DNA from: an uncultured Aquimarina sp.
GTDB lineage: Bacteria; Bacteroidota; Bacteroidia; Flavobacteriales; Flavobacteriaceae
Reading direction: 5' to 3'
NCBI GenBank assembly: GCA_947498815.1
Contig: CANMLU010000001.1
Location: 1 to 64,000 of the forward strand
DNA length: 64,000 bases
Shown piece after piece: positions 1 to 9,209 of this stretch; the stretch's first letter is position 1; each line of letters opens with the position of its first letter. A program made the translations under genes and the position numbers. The notes under the pieces are model-generated. The model ran no database searches and was not told the origin of the DNA. It saw only the letters and a program-made list of their open reading frames with translations.

Positions 1-2
1 GG

Positions 3-566
3 GTTTGTAATTTAGAGATTACTAGACCAGAACAAGTATGGGTTAGTGATATTACCTATGTAGGAACTAGAACAAATACATCCTATTTAGCATTAATAAC
101 AGATGCTTATTCTAAAATGATTGTAGGCTATAATCTGTCCAATAGTCTTGCTGTTGCAGGATCAACAGAAGCTCTAGAGATGGCATTGAAGAATAGAAAA
201 TATAGAGAATCAACATTAATTCATCATTCAGACAGGGGATTACAATACTGTTCTAATGATTACCAAGATCTACTCGATCAAAATTGTATAATGCCAAGTA
301 TGACTGAAAAATATGACCCGTATCAAAATGCAATTGCCGAAAGAATCAATGGTATCCTAAAACAAGAATTCAAGGTGGCTAAAGAAATTAAATCGATCCA
401 AACAAAGAAAGAACTTGTCAGGGATGCTGTTTACATATACAACAATAGAAGACCGCATCTATCCAATCACATGCTCACACCAGTACAAATAAACAAACAG
501 AATAAATTAAAAAGAAAACAGTATAAAACTAAAATTCCCAATGAAAATAGTTTCATTGGGAATTAA
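3..566 (+). CDS. IS3-family transposase (OrfB), 5' end outside window
   Basis: This is the catalytic, integrase-core part of an IS3-family transposase, which cuts and joins the ends of its insertion sequence. The open frame runs in from the left edge with no start codon. It shows the DDE triad in order: the Asp of WVSDITY near the left edge, the Asp of HHSDRG, and the Glu of NAIAERINGILKQEF, followed by the YNNRRPH signature usual near the end of IS3 OrfB proteins. The catalytic core therefore looks intact here, but the N-terminal part, OrfA and the left end of the element cannot be seen. The last codons and the stop lie inside a perfect hairpin. The family assignment is firm; the subgroup (IS150- or IS3-like) is not determined. 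Confidence 0.93.
   Translation, partial: VCNLEITRPEQVWVSDITYVGTRTNTSYLALITDAYSKMIVGYNLSNSLAVAGSTEALEMALKNRKYRESTLIHHSDRGLQYCSNDYQDLLDQNCIMPSMTEKYDPYQNAIAERINGILKQEFKVAKEIKSIQTKKELVRDAVYIYNNRRPHLSNHMLTPVQINKQNKLKRKQYKTKIPNENSFIGN
533..564 (+). terminator. Perfect hairpin over the transposase stop codon
   Basis: A 14-bp perfect stem (533-546 paired with 551-564) with a 4-base loop, ATAG. It covers the last transposase codons and the first base of the stop codon. It is AT-rich and lacks a strong T-tract, so it could be a terminator or a structure blocking transcription across the element end. Confidence 0.55.
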
Positions 567-590
567 ATCATAATTTTAATCTAGTAATAA

Positions 591-619
591 TCTGTATCGA
601 TTATTTAGGACTAGTCACA
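591..619. repeat. Candidate right terminal inverted repeat of the IS
   Basis: Read on the minus strand, this stretch begins TGTGACTAGTCCTAAATAAT. The TGT start, placed about 50 bp beyond the transposase stop, is where IS3-family elements usually end. The left end is outside the window, so neither the inverted repeat nor a target duplication can be checked. Confidence 0.3.
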
Positions 620-716
620 CTCTATAAAATTTTAAGTAATTATCCTTTACAATTCTGTCATCTCGGTACAGTCCCAAATCCAAAAAATTAAACGAGACTG
701 ACATCTGTAATGCTGT

Positions 717-740
717 GGATCCCAGCATAGGCTGGGGTGA
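717..740. repeat. Intergenic palindromic element (CCCAGC-ATAG-GCTGGG)
   Basis: A 6-bp GC stem (721-726 with 731-736) extended by weaker pairs and followed by GTGAC, lying between the IS remnant and the end of tex. It resembles dispersed intergenic palindromes of the GTCA-CCCAGC...GCTGGG-TGAC kind. It could also end tex transcripts, but there is no T-run on that side. Confidence 0.4.
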
Positions 741-750
741 CAAGAAATGC

Positions 751-2877
751 TTACTCTATAAGTGATAATTGGATTCTTTTTCTATTTAAATCCACATCCA
801 ATACCGTTACCATAAGATGTTGATGCAATTGTACCACGGCATTTACATCACTAATATATTCGTTGGCAAGTTTTGAAATGTGAATTAGGCCACTTTCTTT
901 AACTCCGATATCCACAAAACATCCAAAATTTGTAATATTATTTACTATTCCTGGCAGTTTCATTCCTGTTTTTATATCTGCTATTGTTTTTACATTAGGG
1001 TCAAATTCAAAAACAGTTACCTTTTTTCTTGGATCAACTCCTGGTTTTTCGAGCTCTTTAACAATATCTGTCAATGTTGGAAGCCCTACCTCATCTGTAA
1101 TATAATCTTGTAGTTTAATCTTTGTAATCGCTTCTTTATTACCAATTAACTCATGAATTGGAACACCCGCATCCTTTGCCATTTTTGAAACTAGTTGATA
1201 ACGCTCGGGATGTACTGCCGAATTATCTAATGGGTTTTTTGGGCTTGTAATCCTTAAGAATGCTGCTGCCTGCTCATAGGCTTTTCCTCCTAATCTAGGT
1301 ACTTTTTTTAGTTCGTTTCGAGACTGTAATGCTCCATTTTCTGATCGATATGCCACAATGTTTTCTGCAAGTTTTTCTCCAATCCCAGATACATAACTCA
1401 ATAAAGGAACACTCGCAGTATTAACGTTGATTCCTACACTATTCACACAACTCATTACTACAGTGTCTAATTCATTCTTGAGTTTGGTTTGATCCACATC
1501 ATGTTGGTACTGCCCTACTCCTATTGCCTTGGGATCGATTTTTACAAGCTCCGCCAAAGGATCTGCTAATCGTCTACCAATAGATACTGCTCCACGCACT
1601 GTAACATCGTAATTTGGAAACTCAGCTCTTGCGATTTTGGAGGCCGAGTATACCGAGGCTCCACTTTCGTTAACCATAAATACCTGGATTGGGTTATCAA
1701 AAGGAATTTTTTTGATAAACGCTTCTGTTTCTCTTGCGGCAGTTCCATTACCTATAGCAATTGCTTCTATTTTGTATGCATTAACCAAAGATCGTATTTT
1801 CTTAATTGCACCCGTGGTCTCACGTTGCGGAGGATGAGGGTATATATTCTCATTATGCAATAAATCTCCTTGTTGATCTAAGCAAACCAATTTACAACCG
1901 GATTTAAAACCTGGGTCTAGGGCTAATATTTTCTTTTGCCCCAAGGGAGATGCCAAAAGCAACTGTTTTAGGTTTTGAGCAAAGACCTTGATTGCATTTT
2001 CATCTGCCTTCTCTTTGGCCTGATTAAGTACTTCGGTTGAAATTGCTGGTGTTAACAATCTTTTATAAGCATCAGAAATAGCCAAAAACATATGATCCGT
2101 GCATGCTTCTACATTGGTTCTGATCATTACATCATCTATAATGTCCAATGCATCACCTTCGGGCACGGTAATTTTTACTCTTACTATTTTTTCGTTTTCT
2201 GCTCTTAAAATTGCTAATAATCGATGTGATGGACATTTATGAAGTGGTTCTTCCCACTCAAAATATTGTTGGTATTTTTGTGCCTCATCTTCTTCCTTTT
2301 TGGTCTTGATTACTGTAGAAGATATGCTCGCTTTGCGTTGGTAAAGTCTTCGCAATCTATTTCTTATTTTTTCGTCTTCATTAATCCATTCGGCAATAAT
2401 ATCCCGTGCTCCTTGCAATGCTAATTCTTCATTGGTAATGGCATCATTTATATACTGTGAAGCAACAAAAAGGATTTCTTCTTCTTTTTGCTGCAAAATG
2501 ATCTTGGCCAGTGGTTCTAAACCTTGTTCTTTGGCAGCGGTGGCTTTTGTTTTTCTTTTTTTCTTGTAAGGCAAATACAAGTCTTCAACTTGAGTAAGTG
2601 TTTCGGCCGTTTGGATTTTTCTTTCTAATTCGGGTGTTAATGCCTCTTGCTCTTTTATAGAAGAAATTACGCTTTCTTTTCTCTTTTCCAGGGCTTCGAA
2701 AGCCGTTTTGTATTTTACAATCTCGCCAATAGCAACCTCATCAAGATCACCTGTCATTTCTTTACGGTATCTCGAAATAAAAGGAATGGTTGCCCCATCA
2801 TTCAAAAGCGAAATGGTCTTGGTAATCTGCTTTTCTGAAACAGGAATGTTCTTAGCAATAAAAGAAACAATATTCAT
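751..2877 (-). CDS. tex: Tex-family RNA-binding transcription accessory protein
   Basis: Tex is a cytoplasmic nucleic-acid-binding protein linked to transcription and RNA metabolism. The 708 residues fit the family length. In order it shows the helical Tex N-terminal region, a YqgF/RNase H-like domain (KKILALDPGFKSGCKLVCLD, about residues 315-335), tandem helix-hairpin-helix segments (LLSYVSGIGEKLAENIVAYR; RLGGKAYEQAAAF), and a C-terminal S1 RNA-binding domain (PGIVNNITNFGCFVDIGVKE to the end). The first ATG gives the expected N-terminus. It is a single minus-strand gene with the palindromic element immediately downstream and a 160-bp gap upstream. Nothing appears truncated. Assignment is confident; its exact cellular role is not well defined in any bacterium. 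Confidence 0.95.
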   Translation of the reverse strand: MNIVSFIAKNIPVSEKQITKTISLLNDGATIPFISRYRKEMTGDLDEVAIGEIVKYKTAFEALEKRKESVISSIKEQEALTPELERKIQTAETLTQVEDLYLPYKKKRKTKATAAKEQGLEPLAKIILQQKEEEILFVASQYINDAITNEELALQGARDIIAEWINEDEKIRNRLRRLYQRKASISSTVIKTKKEEDEAQKYQQYFEWEEPLHKCPSHRLLAILRAENEKIVRVKITVPEGDALDIIDDVMIRTNVEACTDHMFLAISDAYKRLLTPAISTEVLNQAKEKADENAIKVFAQNLKQLLLASPLGQKKILALDPGFKSGCKLVCLDQQGDLLHNENIYPHPPQRETTGAIKKIRSLVNAYKIEAIAIGNGTAARETEAFIKKIPFDNPIQVFMVNESGASVYSASKIARAEFPNYDVTVRGAVSIGRRLADPLAELVKIDPKAIGVGQYQHDVDQTKLKNELDTVVMSCVNSVGINVNTASVPLLSYVSGIGEKLAENIVAYRSENGALQSRNELKKVPRLGGKAYEQAAAFLRITSPKNPLDNSAVHPERYQLVSKMAKDAGVPIHELIGNKEAITKIKLQDYITDEVGLPTLTDIVKELEKPGVDPRKKVTVFEFDPNVKTIADIKTGMKLPGIVNNITNFGCFVDIGVKESGLIHISKLANEYISDVNAVVQLHQHLMVTVLDVDLNRKRIQLSLIE

Positions 2878-2942
2878 AAATCAATATTTTTTAGAATCGC
2901 TAAATATAATGCCAAATACAGAAGATTATTTTATACAAAAGC

Positions 2943-2977
2943 AAAAAGTTTTCTACAAAACATGTAAAAAACTTTTT
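2943..2977 (-). terminator. Weak AT-rich hairpin downstream of the DUF4837 gene
   Basis: AAAAAGTTTT (2943-2952) can pair with AAAACTTTTT (2968-2977) across a 15-base loop. It has almost no GC pairs, so a terminator role is only possible. Confidence 0.3.
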
Positions 2978-3038
2978 ATGTATTTATAAGCACATAGAGA
3001 TACTGTATTTTTTGTTTTCAATAAAACAGAAAGCCTCT

Positions 3039-4025
3039 TTAATTAAACTTAATTGTCTTGATAATCGCTTCAAGTTCAAAAATATTATCTCTTTTGGGTA
3101 CCGAAGGAGCAAATACAAACCCTTCTAACACCAATAGCCTGTTTTTGGGTTTGTCTTCGATAACGTAGTTCACAAATGGACCAGCCATAAATCGATTTTT
3201 TACTTCCCATGTTCCTTTGGTCTCAAAAGTAAATCTTCCGTCTAATTGGGTTTCATATAAATAAGGTGCATAGGCCTCTTCTGTAATAAAATGTCCAACT
3301 TCTGATGTCGGTATCTTTACAGCTCCTATAGAATCTCTCATTTTTACAATACTCGCTACGGTGTTGGAGTCCTTACTAACGATTCCAAGAGGAAGCTCAT
3401 ATACCATTAAATTCATACTACCTTGCTGGATGTCTTTGCGTATCCAGAAAAACTTATCTTCTTCGATAGCAACCCTGTAAGCCGTTGGTATACTTAATGT
3501 AATATCAAGGTTCTCTTTTAACTGCGGTATTCTTTCGAGAGATTTCTTTATTCGAGCTTGCTTTTCTTTTATTTCTGTTTGTTTATATTTTGAAATGATC
3601 GTTTCGTGATTTTCGTGAATCAAGGCAATAATTTCGTCATCAGAAGCTGCCGAAATAATAGCTCCTGTTTGTGGCGTCGCAAACTTGTTTTTTAGAATAC
3701 TAACTCTGCTTTTTTCATCTTTTTGTATCCATAAAAATGTACGATTCTTGCGTGCCATCCCCAAAAATGCTTCTTTGGGCATTTGTCGCATCGAAAATAA
3801 GGGTTCTTCTTGTGGAAGTCCAGGTACTTCTGCTCCAAAATATTTGCGGATCGTATCTCCAACATTGCCTTTCCATAACTCATTATCTACAATAACCGAA
3901 AGCTCGTTTATTTTACCAACAGAGTGGGCCATTGCCCCTTGAGTTTTTGGATTTTTGGATTTCTTGGTTTCTGTACAGCTTAGGACACAAAGTAGTCCTA
4001 AAGTGATCAATGCTAATTTTTTCAT
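3039..4025 (-). CDS. DUF4837 family lipoprotein
   Basis: A 328-residue predicted lipoprotein: a short charged start, a hydrophobic stretch, then the lipobox CVLSC with the lipidated Cys at about residue 17. The rest matches the general pattern of DUF4837, a Bacteroidota-specific family of unknown function, including the segment ELWKGNVGDTIRKYFG and a C-terminal half rich in beta-strand-like sequence (EEAYAPYLYETQLDGRFTFE). The gene follows the lytic transglycosylase gene by only 17 bp, so the two are probably co-transcribed, and a role at the cell envelope is plausible (inference). No catalytic motif is evident. Confidence 0.85.
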   Translation of the reverse strand: MKKLALITLGLLCVLSCTETKKSKNPKTQGAMAHSVGKINELSVIVDNELWKGNVGDTIRKYFGAEVPGLPQEEPLFSMRQMPKEAFLGMARKNRTFLWIQKDEKSRVSILKNKFATPQTGAIISAASDDEIIALIHENHETIISKYKQTEIKEKQARIKKSLERIPQLKENLDITLSIPTAYRVAIEEDKFFWIRKDIQQGSMNLMVYELPLGIVSKDSNTVASIVKMRDSIGAVKIPTSEVGHFITEEAYAPYLYETQLDGRFTFETKGTWEVKNRFMAGPFVNYVIEDKPKNRLLVLEGFVFAPSVPKRDNIFELEAIIKTIKFN

Positions 4026-4042
4026 ACAATGGATATTTGCGG

Positions 4043-5668
4043 TTACGATTTTGAAAGCTTCAGTTTCATACCAGGTTTTATACCGCTACCGCTAATATCG
4101 TTCCAATTTTTAAGATTTTCTACAGATACCCCTTTAAATTTTTGTGAAATGCTCCATAAAGTGTCTCCGCTTTTTACAGTATACATCTCTGAAGTGCTTA
4201 CTACTGCTTTTGAAACAGTCTTTTTTGTAGTACTCTGTGGTTTATTAACTACCGGGCGCCTTGGATAAATAGTAAGGCGTTGTCCAATTTTAAGATTATT
4301 GCTACGTAAACCGTTCCATTTTTTGATACTACTTACTCTCACTCCATATCTTCGAGCTATTTTTCCCAGGTAGTCACCACTACGAACACGATATCGAATT
4401 CTATCATTTGCTTCAAAATATTTGGGTAGTGGTTTTTCGCGTTTATCAAATTCTGTTTTGGCCAGCGTATAGATTTGATCTTCATTGGCTACAAAAGCAC
4501 CTATCTTATCCAAAGGTAAACGCAACACATAATCTTCATCCTTGATATATGGAATAATATCAAGTTTGTAGGATGGATTTAAAAATTGTAACTCTTCAAT
4601 ATCGATATTCATATATTCTGAAACTTGATCCAAAGTAATCATTTGTTTTACTTTAATAGTATCCGTTTCAAAATAAGCAAACTCTGGTTTTCTAGGTTTA
4701 AAATTATGTTTATCGGCATATTCAAAAATATACATCGTTGCCAAAAAGGCCGGTAAGTATCCCGCAGTCTCTCTAGGTAAATTATGTCTTATATTCCAAT
4801 AATTCGTATAGCCTCCACTACGGCGTATAGCCTTGGTCACATTTCCTGGACCCGAGTTATACGAAGCCAAAGCCAGATCCCAATCCCCAAATACTTTATA
4901 TAAATTTGCCAGATATTGACATGCTGCTTTGGTTGCCATAATCGGATCCATACGCTCATCAACATAAGAACTTACTTCGAGCCCAAACATTTTACCCGTA
5001 CCAAACATAAATTGCCACAATCCTGTAGCTCCAACTCTTGATTTTGCTCTTGGTTTTAAAGCAGACTCAACAATCGCGAGGTACTTGATCTCTAAAGGTA
5101 TATTTTGATTGTCTAGTTCTTGTTCAAAAAGCGGGAAATAAAATTTACTCAATGCCATTAATCTTTCTAAGCTTTCATGGCGATTCTTAAGGTAATTTTT
5201 GATTACACTCTCAAGAGAAGCATTATACTCTACATTAAAAGGCGTTCTGCTGTTTAATTCTGCCAATCTTGCTTTTAAAGTATCTGTAGGCAAATCTATG
5301 TATTCTACAGGTTCATATTCTAGTTCTGTAACCGATTTATAAATGGTATCAAAAAGGCTGGAGTTATATAATTCTTGCTTCCAGATAGAATCTAATTGTG
5401 CCATTTTTGGGTGGTCTTTGGCCATATATACCAAACTATCTTTTGCACTGGTAGTGGTTACTGTAATTTTTTGGAGCTCTTTACCGGTTGTAGTTATTTG
5501 AGTAGTATCAACAACCTGGACAGTATCTTGTTGTATTTCCAAATTTTTCTTTAACGAAATTTGAGTACTGGCTTCGGTTTTTGACTGTTCTGAAGAAGGG
5601 GTTTCTTGCCCTATTAGCGAAGCTGAAACGAAGAAAAAAGAAAAAATTACTATACAATACTTGTTCAT
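4043..5668 (-). CDS. Membrane-bound lytic murein transglycosylase D-like protein with two LysM domains
   Basis: This enzyme is expected to cleave peptidoglycan glycan strands in the periplasm, leaving anhydro-muramic ends. The 541-aa protein has an N-terminal signal sequence ending around SLIGQ, a low-complexity linker, then an SLT (family 1 transglycosylase) domain at about residues 195-300. There the catalytic Glu lies in YLAIVESALKP, followed by GATGLWQFM and LALASYNSGPGNV. Two LysM peptidoglycan-binding domains close the protein (VRSGDYLGKIARRYGV at about 425; VKSGDTLWSISQKFKG at about 495). This is the MltD architecture. The DUF4837 lipoprotein gene follows 17 bp downstream, and pgk lies upstream behind a terminator. 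Confidence 0.93.
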   Translation of the reverse strand: MNKYCIVIFSFFFVSASLIGQETPSSEQSKTEASTQISLKKNLEIQQDTVQVVDTTQITTTGKELQKITVTTTSAKDSLVYMAKDHPKMAQLDSIWKQELYNSSLFDTIYKSVTELEYEPVEYIDLPTDTLKARLAELNSRTPFNVEYNASLESVIKNYLKNRHESLERLMALSKFYFPLFEQELDNQNIPLEIKYLAIVESALKPRAKSRVGATGLWQFMFGTGKMFGLEVSSYVDERMDPIMATKAACQYLANLYKVFGDWDLALASYNSGPGNVTKAIRRSGGYTNYWNIRHNLPRETAGYLPAFLATMYIFEYADKHNFKPRKPEFAYFETDTIKVKQMITLDQVSEYMNIDIEELQFLNPSYKLDIIPYIKDEDYVLRLPLDKIGAFVANEDQIYTLAKTEFDKREKPLPKYFEANDRIRYRVRSGDYLGKIARRYGVRVSSIKKWNGLRSNNLKIGQRLTIYPRRPVVNKPQSTTKKTVSKAVVSTSEMYTVKSGDTLWSISQKFKGVSVENLKNWNDISGSGIKPGMKLKLSKS

Positions 5669-5801
5669 TTTACAAAGGTTTACTTTTAAGTTTAGGGAAA
5701 ATCGGGGCTTTTTGCATTGTTTTTAACATGTTATCAACAATACAGCCACGAAAATCGGATTTTTTTTCTAAAATGCAAAAAATCAAGGCGTTAAAAACAT
5801 A

Positions 5802-5829
5802 AAAAAACCAGCCAAAACGGCCGGTTTTT
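5802..5829 (-). terminator. Intrinsic terminator after pgk
   Basis: A-rich arm, AACC-A-GCC, loop AAAAC, GGCC-GGTTTTT: a GC-containing stem with one mismatch and T-runs on both strands. It lies 52 bp beyond the pgk stop, between pgk and the transglycosylase gene. Confidence 0.75.
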
Positions 5830-5880
5830 ATTGAATTATATCTTAAAATAAGTGTTTTCTTACAAAAGCAGCTTACTATA

Positions 5881-7068
5881 TTAACTTTCTACCGCTGCTA
5901 TACCGGGTAGCGTTTTTCCTTCCAAACTTTCGAGCATTGCGCCTCCTCCTGTGGATACGTAGCTTACTTTTTCTCCAAAACCAAACTGCTTTACTGCGGC
6001 AACCGAGTCTCCACCACCAACAAGTGAAAAAGCACCTTTTTCGGTAGCTTCTGCTATTGAGTGCCCCAAAGCAATCGTTCCTTTTGCAAAATTTTCCATT
6101 TCAAATACACCCAAAGGTCCATTCCATAGAATGGTTTTTGACTTTAAAATAACCTCATGAAAACTTTTCATCGTTTCTGGTCCTGCATCCAATCCTTGCC
6201 ATCCATTAGGTATCGCATCTACGCTCATCACCCTTGTATTGGCGTTATTATCAAAGGCATCTGCGCCTAGTACATCTACCGGTAAGTGAATTTCTACTCC
6301 TTTTTCTTTGGCCTTTCTTAAAATCTCCAACGCTAACTCTTGTTTATCATCTTCGCAAATAGAGTCTCCTATTTGTCCGCCTTGTGCTTTGATAAACGTA
6401 TAGGTCATACCACCACCAACAATAAGGTGGTCCACTTTATCTAATATGTTTTCGATGATAGTAATTTTTGAAGATACTTTTGATCCACCTAATACTGCCG
6501 TAATAGGTTTTTCGCCACTACGTAATACTTTATCGATACTCTCTATTTCTTTTGCCAATAGGGCTCCAAAACATTTTTGACCCGAAAAAAACTGTGCAAC
6601 TATTGTTGTTGAGGCATGCGCTCTATGTGCAGTACCAAAAGCATCATTTACATAAATATCCCCTAGTTTTGATAGTTGTTCTGCAAATCCAACATCTCCT
6701 TGAGTTTCATTAGGATGAAATCTCAAATTTTCAAGCAATATCACTTCTCCAGCTTCTAATTTTGCAACGGCATCTTCGGCTTCTTGTCCCACACAATTAG
6801 CAACATATTTTACCTGAACTCCCAAAACTTCAGAAACCTTCTCTACAATATGGCGTAAAGAAAATTCGTCCTGTACTCCTTTTGGTCTTCCAAGGTGCGA
6901 CATTAAAACCGCCGAACCTCCATCTTCCAGCACTTTGATTATTGTGGGTTTTGCAGCCTGTATTCTGGTATCGTCTGTTACTTCAAAACTTTCGTTTAGG
7001 GGTACATTAAAATCTACTCGAATTAATGCTTTTTTATTTTCAAAATTAAAATCGTTGATTGTCTTCAT
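5881..7068 (-). CDS. pgk: Phosphoglycerate kinase
   Basis: Glycolytic enzyme that transfers the phosphate of 1,3-bisphosphoglycerate to ADP, in the cytoplasm. The 395-aa length is standard. Recognisable segments are RVDFNVPLN (residues 18-26, substrate-binding), HLGRPKG, the hinge region with [26 protein letters not shown], and the C-terminal nucleotide-binding GGGDSVAAV. In the last motif Ser replaces the more usual Thr of GGGDT. The ATG at 7068 gives the conserved N-terminus with no extension. It is transcribed divergently from holB across a 490-bp intergenic region, and a terminator follows its stop. Confidence 0.98.
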   Translation of the reverse strand: MKTINDFNFENKKALIRVDFNVPLNESFEVTDDTRIQAAKPTIIKVLEDGGSAVLMSHLGRPKGVQDEFSLRHIVEKVSEVLGVQVKYVANCVGQEAEDAVAKLEAGEVILLENLRFHPNETQGDVGFAEQLSKLGDIYVNDAFGTAHRAHASTTIVAQFFSGQKCFGALLAKEIESIDKVLRSGEKPITAVLGGSKVSSKITIIENILDKVDHLIVGGGMTYTFIKAQGGQIGDSICEDDKQELALEILRKAKEKGVEIHLPVDVLGADAFDNNANTRVMSVDAIPNGWQGLDAGPETMKSFHEVILKSKTILWNGPLGVFEMENFAKGTIALGHSIAEATEKGAFSLVGGGDSVAAVKQFGFGEKVSYVSTGGGAMLESLEGKTLPGIAAVES

Positions 7069-7557
7069 GTTTTGAAATTTGATCTAATACTTAATTTCAC
7101 TTTTATTTTATATCCCTCATTCCTGTTTCTCCCAAAAGGAGAAATGTTTGAATGTATGTGTAATCAATTATTATTCTTTGATGTATAAATTGCTATTGAG
7201 CAAACGAAAATAATTCTATTTCATTAAAAACATCGAAAACTGATAGAAAAATTCTACGAAAACGATAGTAAATTTTCACTTTTATTGATTTTTTAGAAAA
7301 AGTGCTTGTTCACTACAAAAATGATATTGGTTTTTATCTATGAAGTGGTTTAAATATTTTTGATTGTAGCGAGAAATAGCTAAGTGTTATTCATTTTTCA
7401 CCCTTTCTTTGCGTCTAATAGCGGGGCTACGAGCTAATAAAAAGATGAAAAAGGGATAAAAAGAAGCATTTGTAGCCAATTAAAAAAAGTTTAAACCTCT
7501 TCAATAACTTAATTTGAATTCGTACACCCTACATCATACTTCTTTTTATATTTGTCT
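7069..7557. other. Divergent intergenic region between pgk and holB
   Basis: About 490 bp of AT-rich DNA with no convincing open frame on either strand and no RNA gene that I recognise. It must hold the pgk promoter (minus) and the holB promoter (plus). A clear TAnnTTTG element is seen only at the holB end. A small AT-rich patch around 7205-7280 contains partially repeated CGAAAA/GATAG words without clear structure. Confidence 0.6.
7547..7554 (+). promoter_or_regulatory. Bacteroidota -7 element TATATTTG at the start of holB
   Basis: TATATTTG fits the TAnnTTTG -7 consensus and ends 3 bp before the ATG at 7558. With the usual spacing, transcription would begin at or just inside the start codon, implying a leaderless or nearly leaderless mRNA. 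No good -33 TTG is seen at the usual distance. Confidence 0.5.
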
Positions 7558-8712
7558 ATGCTTTTTTCAGAAATATTAGGCCTTAAACATATCAAAAGCT
7601 ATTTGACCACCAGTGCAGATCGCAATAGAATACCTCATGCTCAACTTTTTGTGGGGGCAAATGGTAGTGGAACCTTGCCTATGGCTATTGCTTATGCACA
7701 ATATATTTTGTGTCAAAATGAGAATGCAGAAAATGTTGGTGGTAATGCGGCATGTAATATAAAGTTTGATCACCTTGCGCATCCCGACCTACATTTTGTG
7801 TATCCCGTAGCAGTGAATGATAAAGTAAAAAAGCACCCTACATCGGATCAATTTGCTGAAGAATGGAGAACTTTTGTTAAAGAAAACCCCTATGGAAGCA
7901 TTTTTGATTGGTACCTTTCTTTGGGTGTTGAAAAAAAACAAGGACAAATAGGTGTTGATGAAGCTCTTGAAATAGTAAAGAAACTTTCACTAAAGAGTTA
8001 TGAAGGAGGATATAAAGTAATGTTGATTTGGATGGCAGACAAAATGAACATTGCGGCATCCAATAAGCTTCTTAAATTAATTGAAGAACCGCCTGAAAAA
8101 ACAATATTTATACTCATTGCTGAAGACGAGGAGCAACTCATACAAACTATTCGATCAAGATGCCAGGCATTGCATTTTCCACCACTGGGAGAACAGGTTA
8201 TAAAAGAGGCCTTGCTACAAAATGAATCAATATCTGATAGTGAAGCTTTAAAAGTTGCTCATCAAGCCAATGGTGATTATAGCAAAGCTTTGCACTTGTT
8301 ACATCATGATGGTGGGGATGACCAATTCGAAGATTGGTTTATACAATGGGTGCGAACAGCGTTTAGAGCCAAAGGCAATAAATCTGCTGTTAACGATTTA
8401 ATTACCTGGAGCGAATCTATCGCCGGAACAGGAAGAGAGACCCAGAAAAAGTTCTTGAACTATTGCCTAGATTTTTTCAGACAAGCGATGTTGCTCAATT
8501 ATGGTGCAGAGGATCTTGTATTTCTTGAACCCAATACAAGTGGGTTTAAGCTACAGAACTTTGCTCCGTTTGTACATGGTGGTAACATTATGGATATCTG
8601 CACAGAACTTCAAGATGCGGCATACCATATCGAACGAAATGGTAATGCAAAAATCATTCTTACAGATTTGTCAATAAAACTTACTCGACTGCTTCATAAA
8701 AAAGCGGTTTAA
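7558..8712 (+). CDS. holB: DNA polymerase III subunit delta' (clamp loader)
   Basis: A clamp-loader subunit that helps open the sliding clamp and load it onto DNA at the replication fork. The 384-aa protein starts LFSEILGLKHIKSYL. It has the AAA+ fold with a degenerate P-loop-like segment, GANGSGTLP (typical of delta', which does not hydrolyse ATP), the helix KMNIAASNKLLKLIEEPP, and the conserved SRC motif (TIRSRCQALHF). A longer frame from TTG at 7552 exists, but the ATG at 7558 gives the family-like N-terminus and sits directly after the promoter element. The segment around HPDLHFVYPV is characteristic of Bacteroidota homologues. The DoxX-like gene follows 27 bp later. Confidence 0.92.
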   Translation: MLFSEILGLKHIKSYLTTSADRNRIPHAQLFVGANGSGTLPMAIAYAQYILCQNENAENVGGNAACNIKFDHLAHPDLHFVYPVAVNDKVKKHPTSDQFAEEWRTFVKENPYGSIFDWYLSLGVEKKQGQIGVDEALEIVKKLSLKSYEGGYKVMLIWMADKMNIAASNKLLKLIEEPPEKTIFILIAEDEEQLIQTIRSRCQALHFPPLGEQVIKEALLQNESISDSEALKVAHQANGDYSKALHLLHHDGGDDQFEDWFIQWVRTAFRAKGNKSAVNDLITWSESIAGTGRETQKKFLNYCLDFFRQAMLLNYGAEDLVFLEPNTSGFKLQNFAPFVHGGNIMDICTELQDAAYHIERNGNAKIILTDLSIKLTRLLHKKAV

Positions 8713-8739
8713 TTTAAATATTATTAAAACACCTTAACT

Positions 8740-9138
8740 ATGGATAATTTTACGACTCATATCGTTTCAATAACTATTTTGTTATTTCTAATCATTACTT
8801 TTTTACAATCGGGTATTGATAAGATATTTGATTGGAAAGGAAACCTTGGTTGGCTAAAAGGGCATTTTGAAGCTACCTTTATGGGCAACATGGTTCCATT
8901 ACTTTTGGCTGTCATTTTAATTATTGAAGTGGTTACTGCCCTGTGTTGTGCTATGGGTATTTACCACCTTATTGCGGACAACCACACCTTCTATGCCGTT
9001 TCGGGGATGTTTTTGGGCTGTTTAACGCTATTAATGCTCTTGTTTGGACAAAGAGTTGCAAAAGACTATCAAGGTGCGTTAACCATCACCTGTTACTTTA
9101 TTGTGGCTGTTTTTGGTTTGTATGTGATTACCCGATAA
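8740..9138 (+). CDS. DoxX-like small integral membrane protein
   Basis: A 132-aa membrane protein with four hydrophobic segments (about residues 8-24, 48-72, 83-101, 112-130) and the early FLQSGIDKIFDW motif seen in DoxX/DoxD-type proteins. The family is broadly associated with redox or terminal-oxidase partners in some organisms, but no cofactor-binding residue can be pointed to here, so the function is unknown. It lies 27 bp after holB on the same strand, probably in the same transcript, and is followed by a strong hairpin shared with the convergent adhesin gene. Confidence 0.8.
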   Translation: MDNFTTHIVSITILLFLIITFLQSGIDKIFDWKGNLGWLKGHFEATFMGNMVPLLLAVILIIEVVTALCCAMGIYHLIADNHTFYAVSGMFLGCLTLLMLLFGQRVAKDYQGALTITCYFIVAVFGLYVITR

Positions 9139-9160
9139 AAATATAATTTATGATTAAAGT

Positions 9161-9187
9161 AAAAGAGCACCATAATGGTGCTCTTTT
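9161..9187. terminator. Strong bidirectional terminator
   Basis: A perfect 12-bp stem (9161-9172 with 9176-9187), AAAAGAGCACCA, with a 3-base loop and T-runs on both strands. It separates the plus-strand holB-DoxX unit from the convergent minus-strand adhesin gene. Confidence 0.9.
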
Positions 9188-9209
9188 GTTATTCGGTTCA
9201 AGTACTTTT

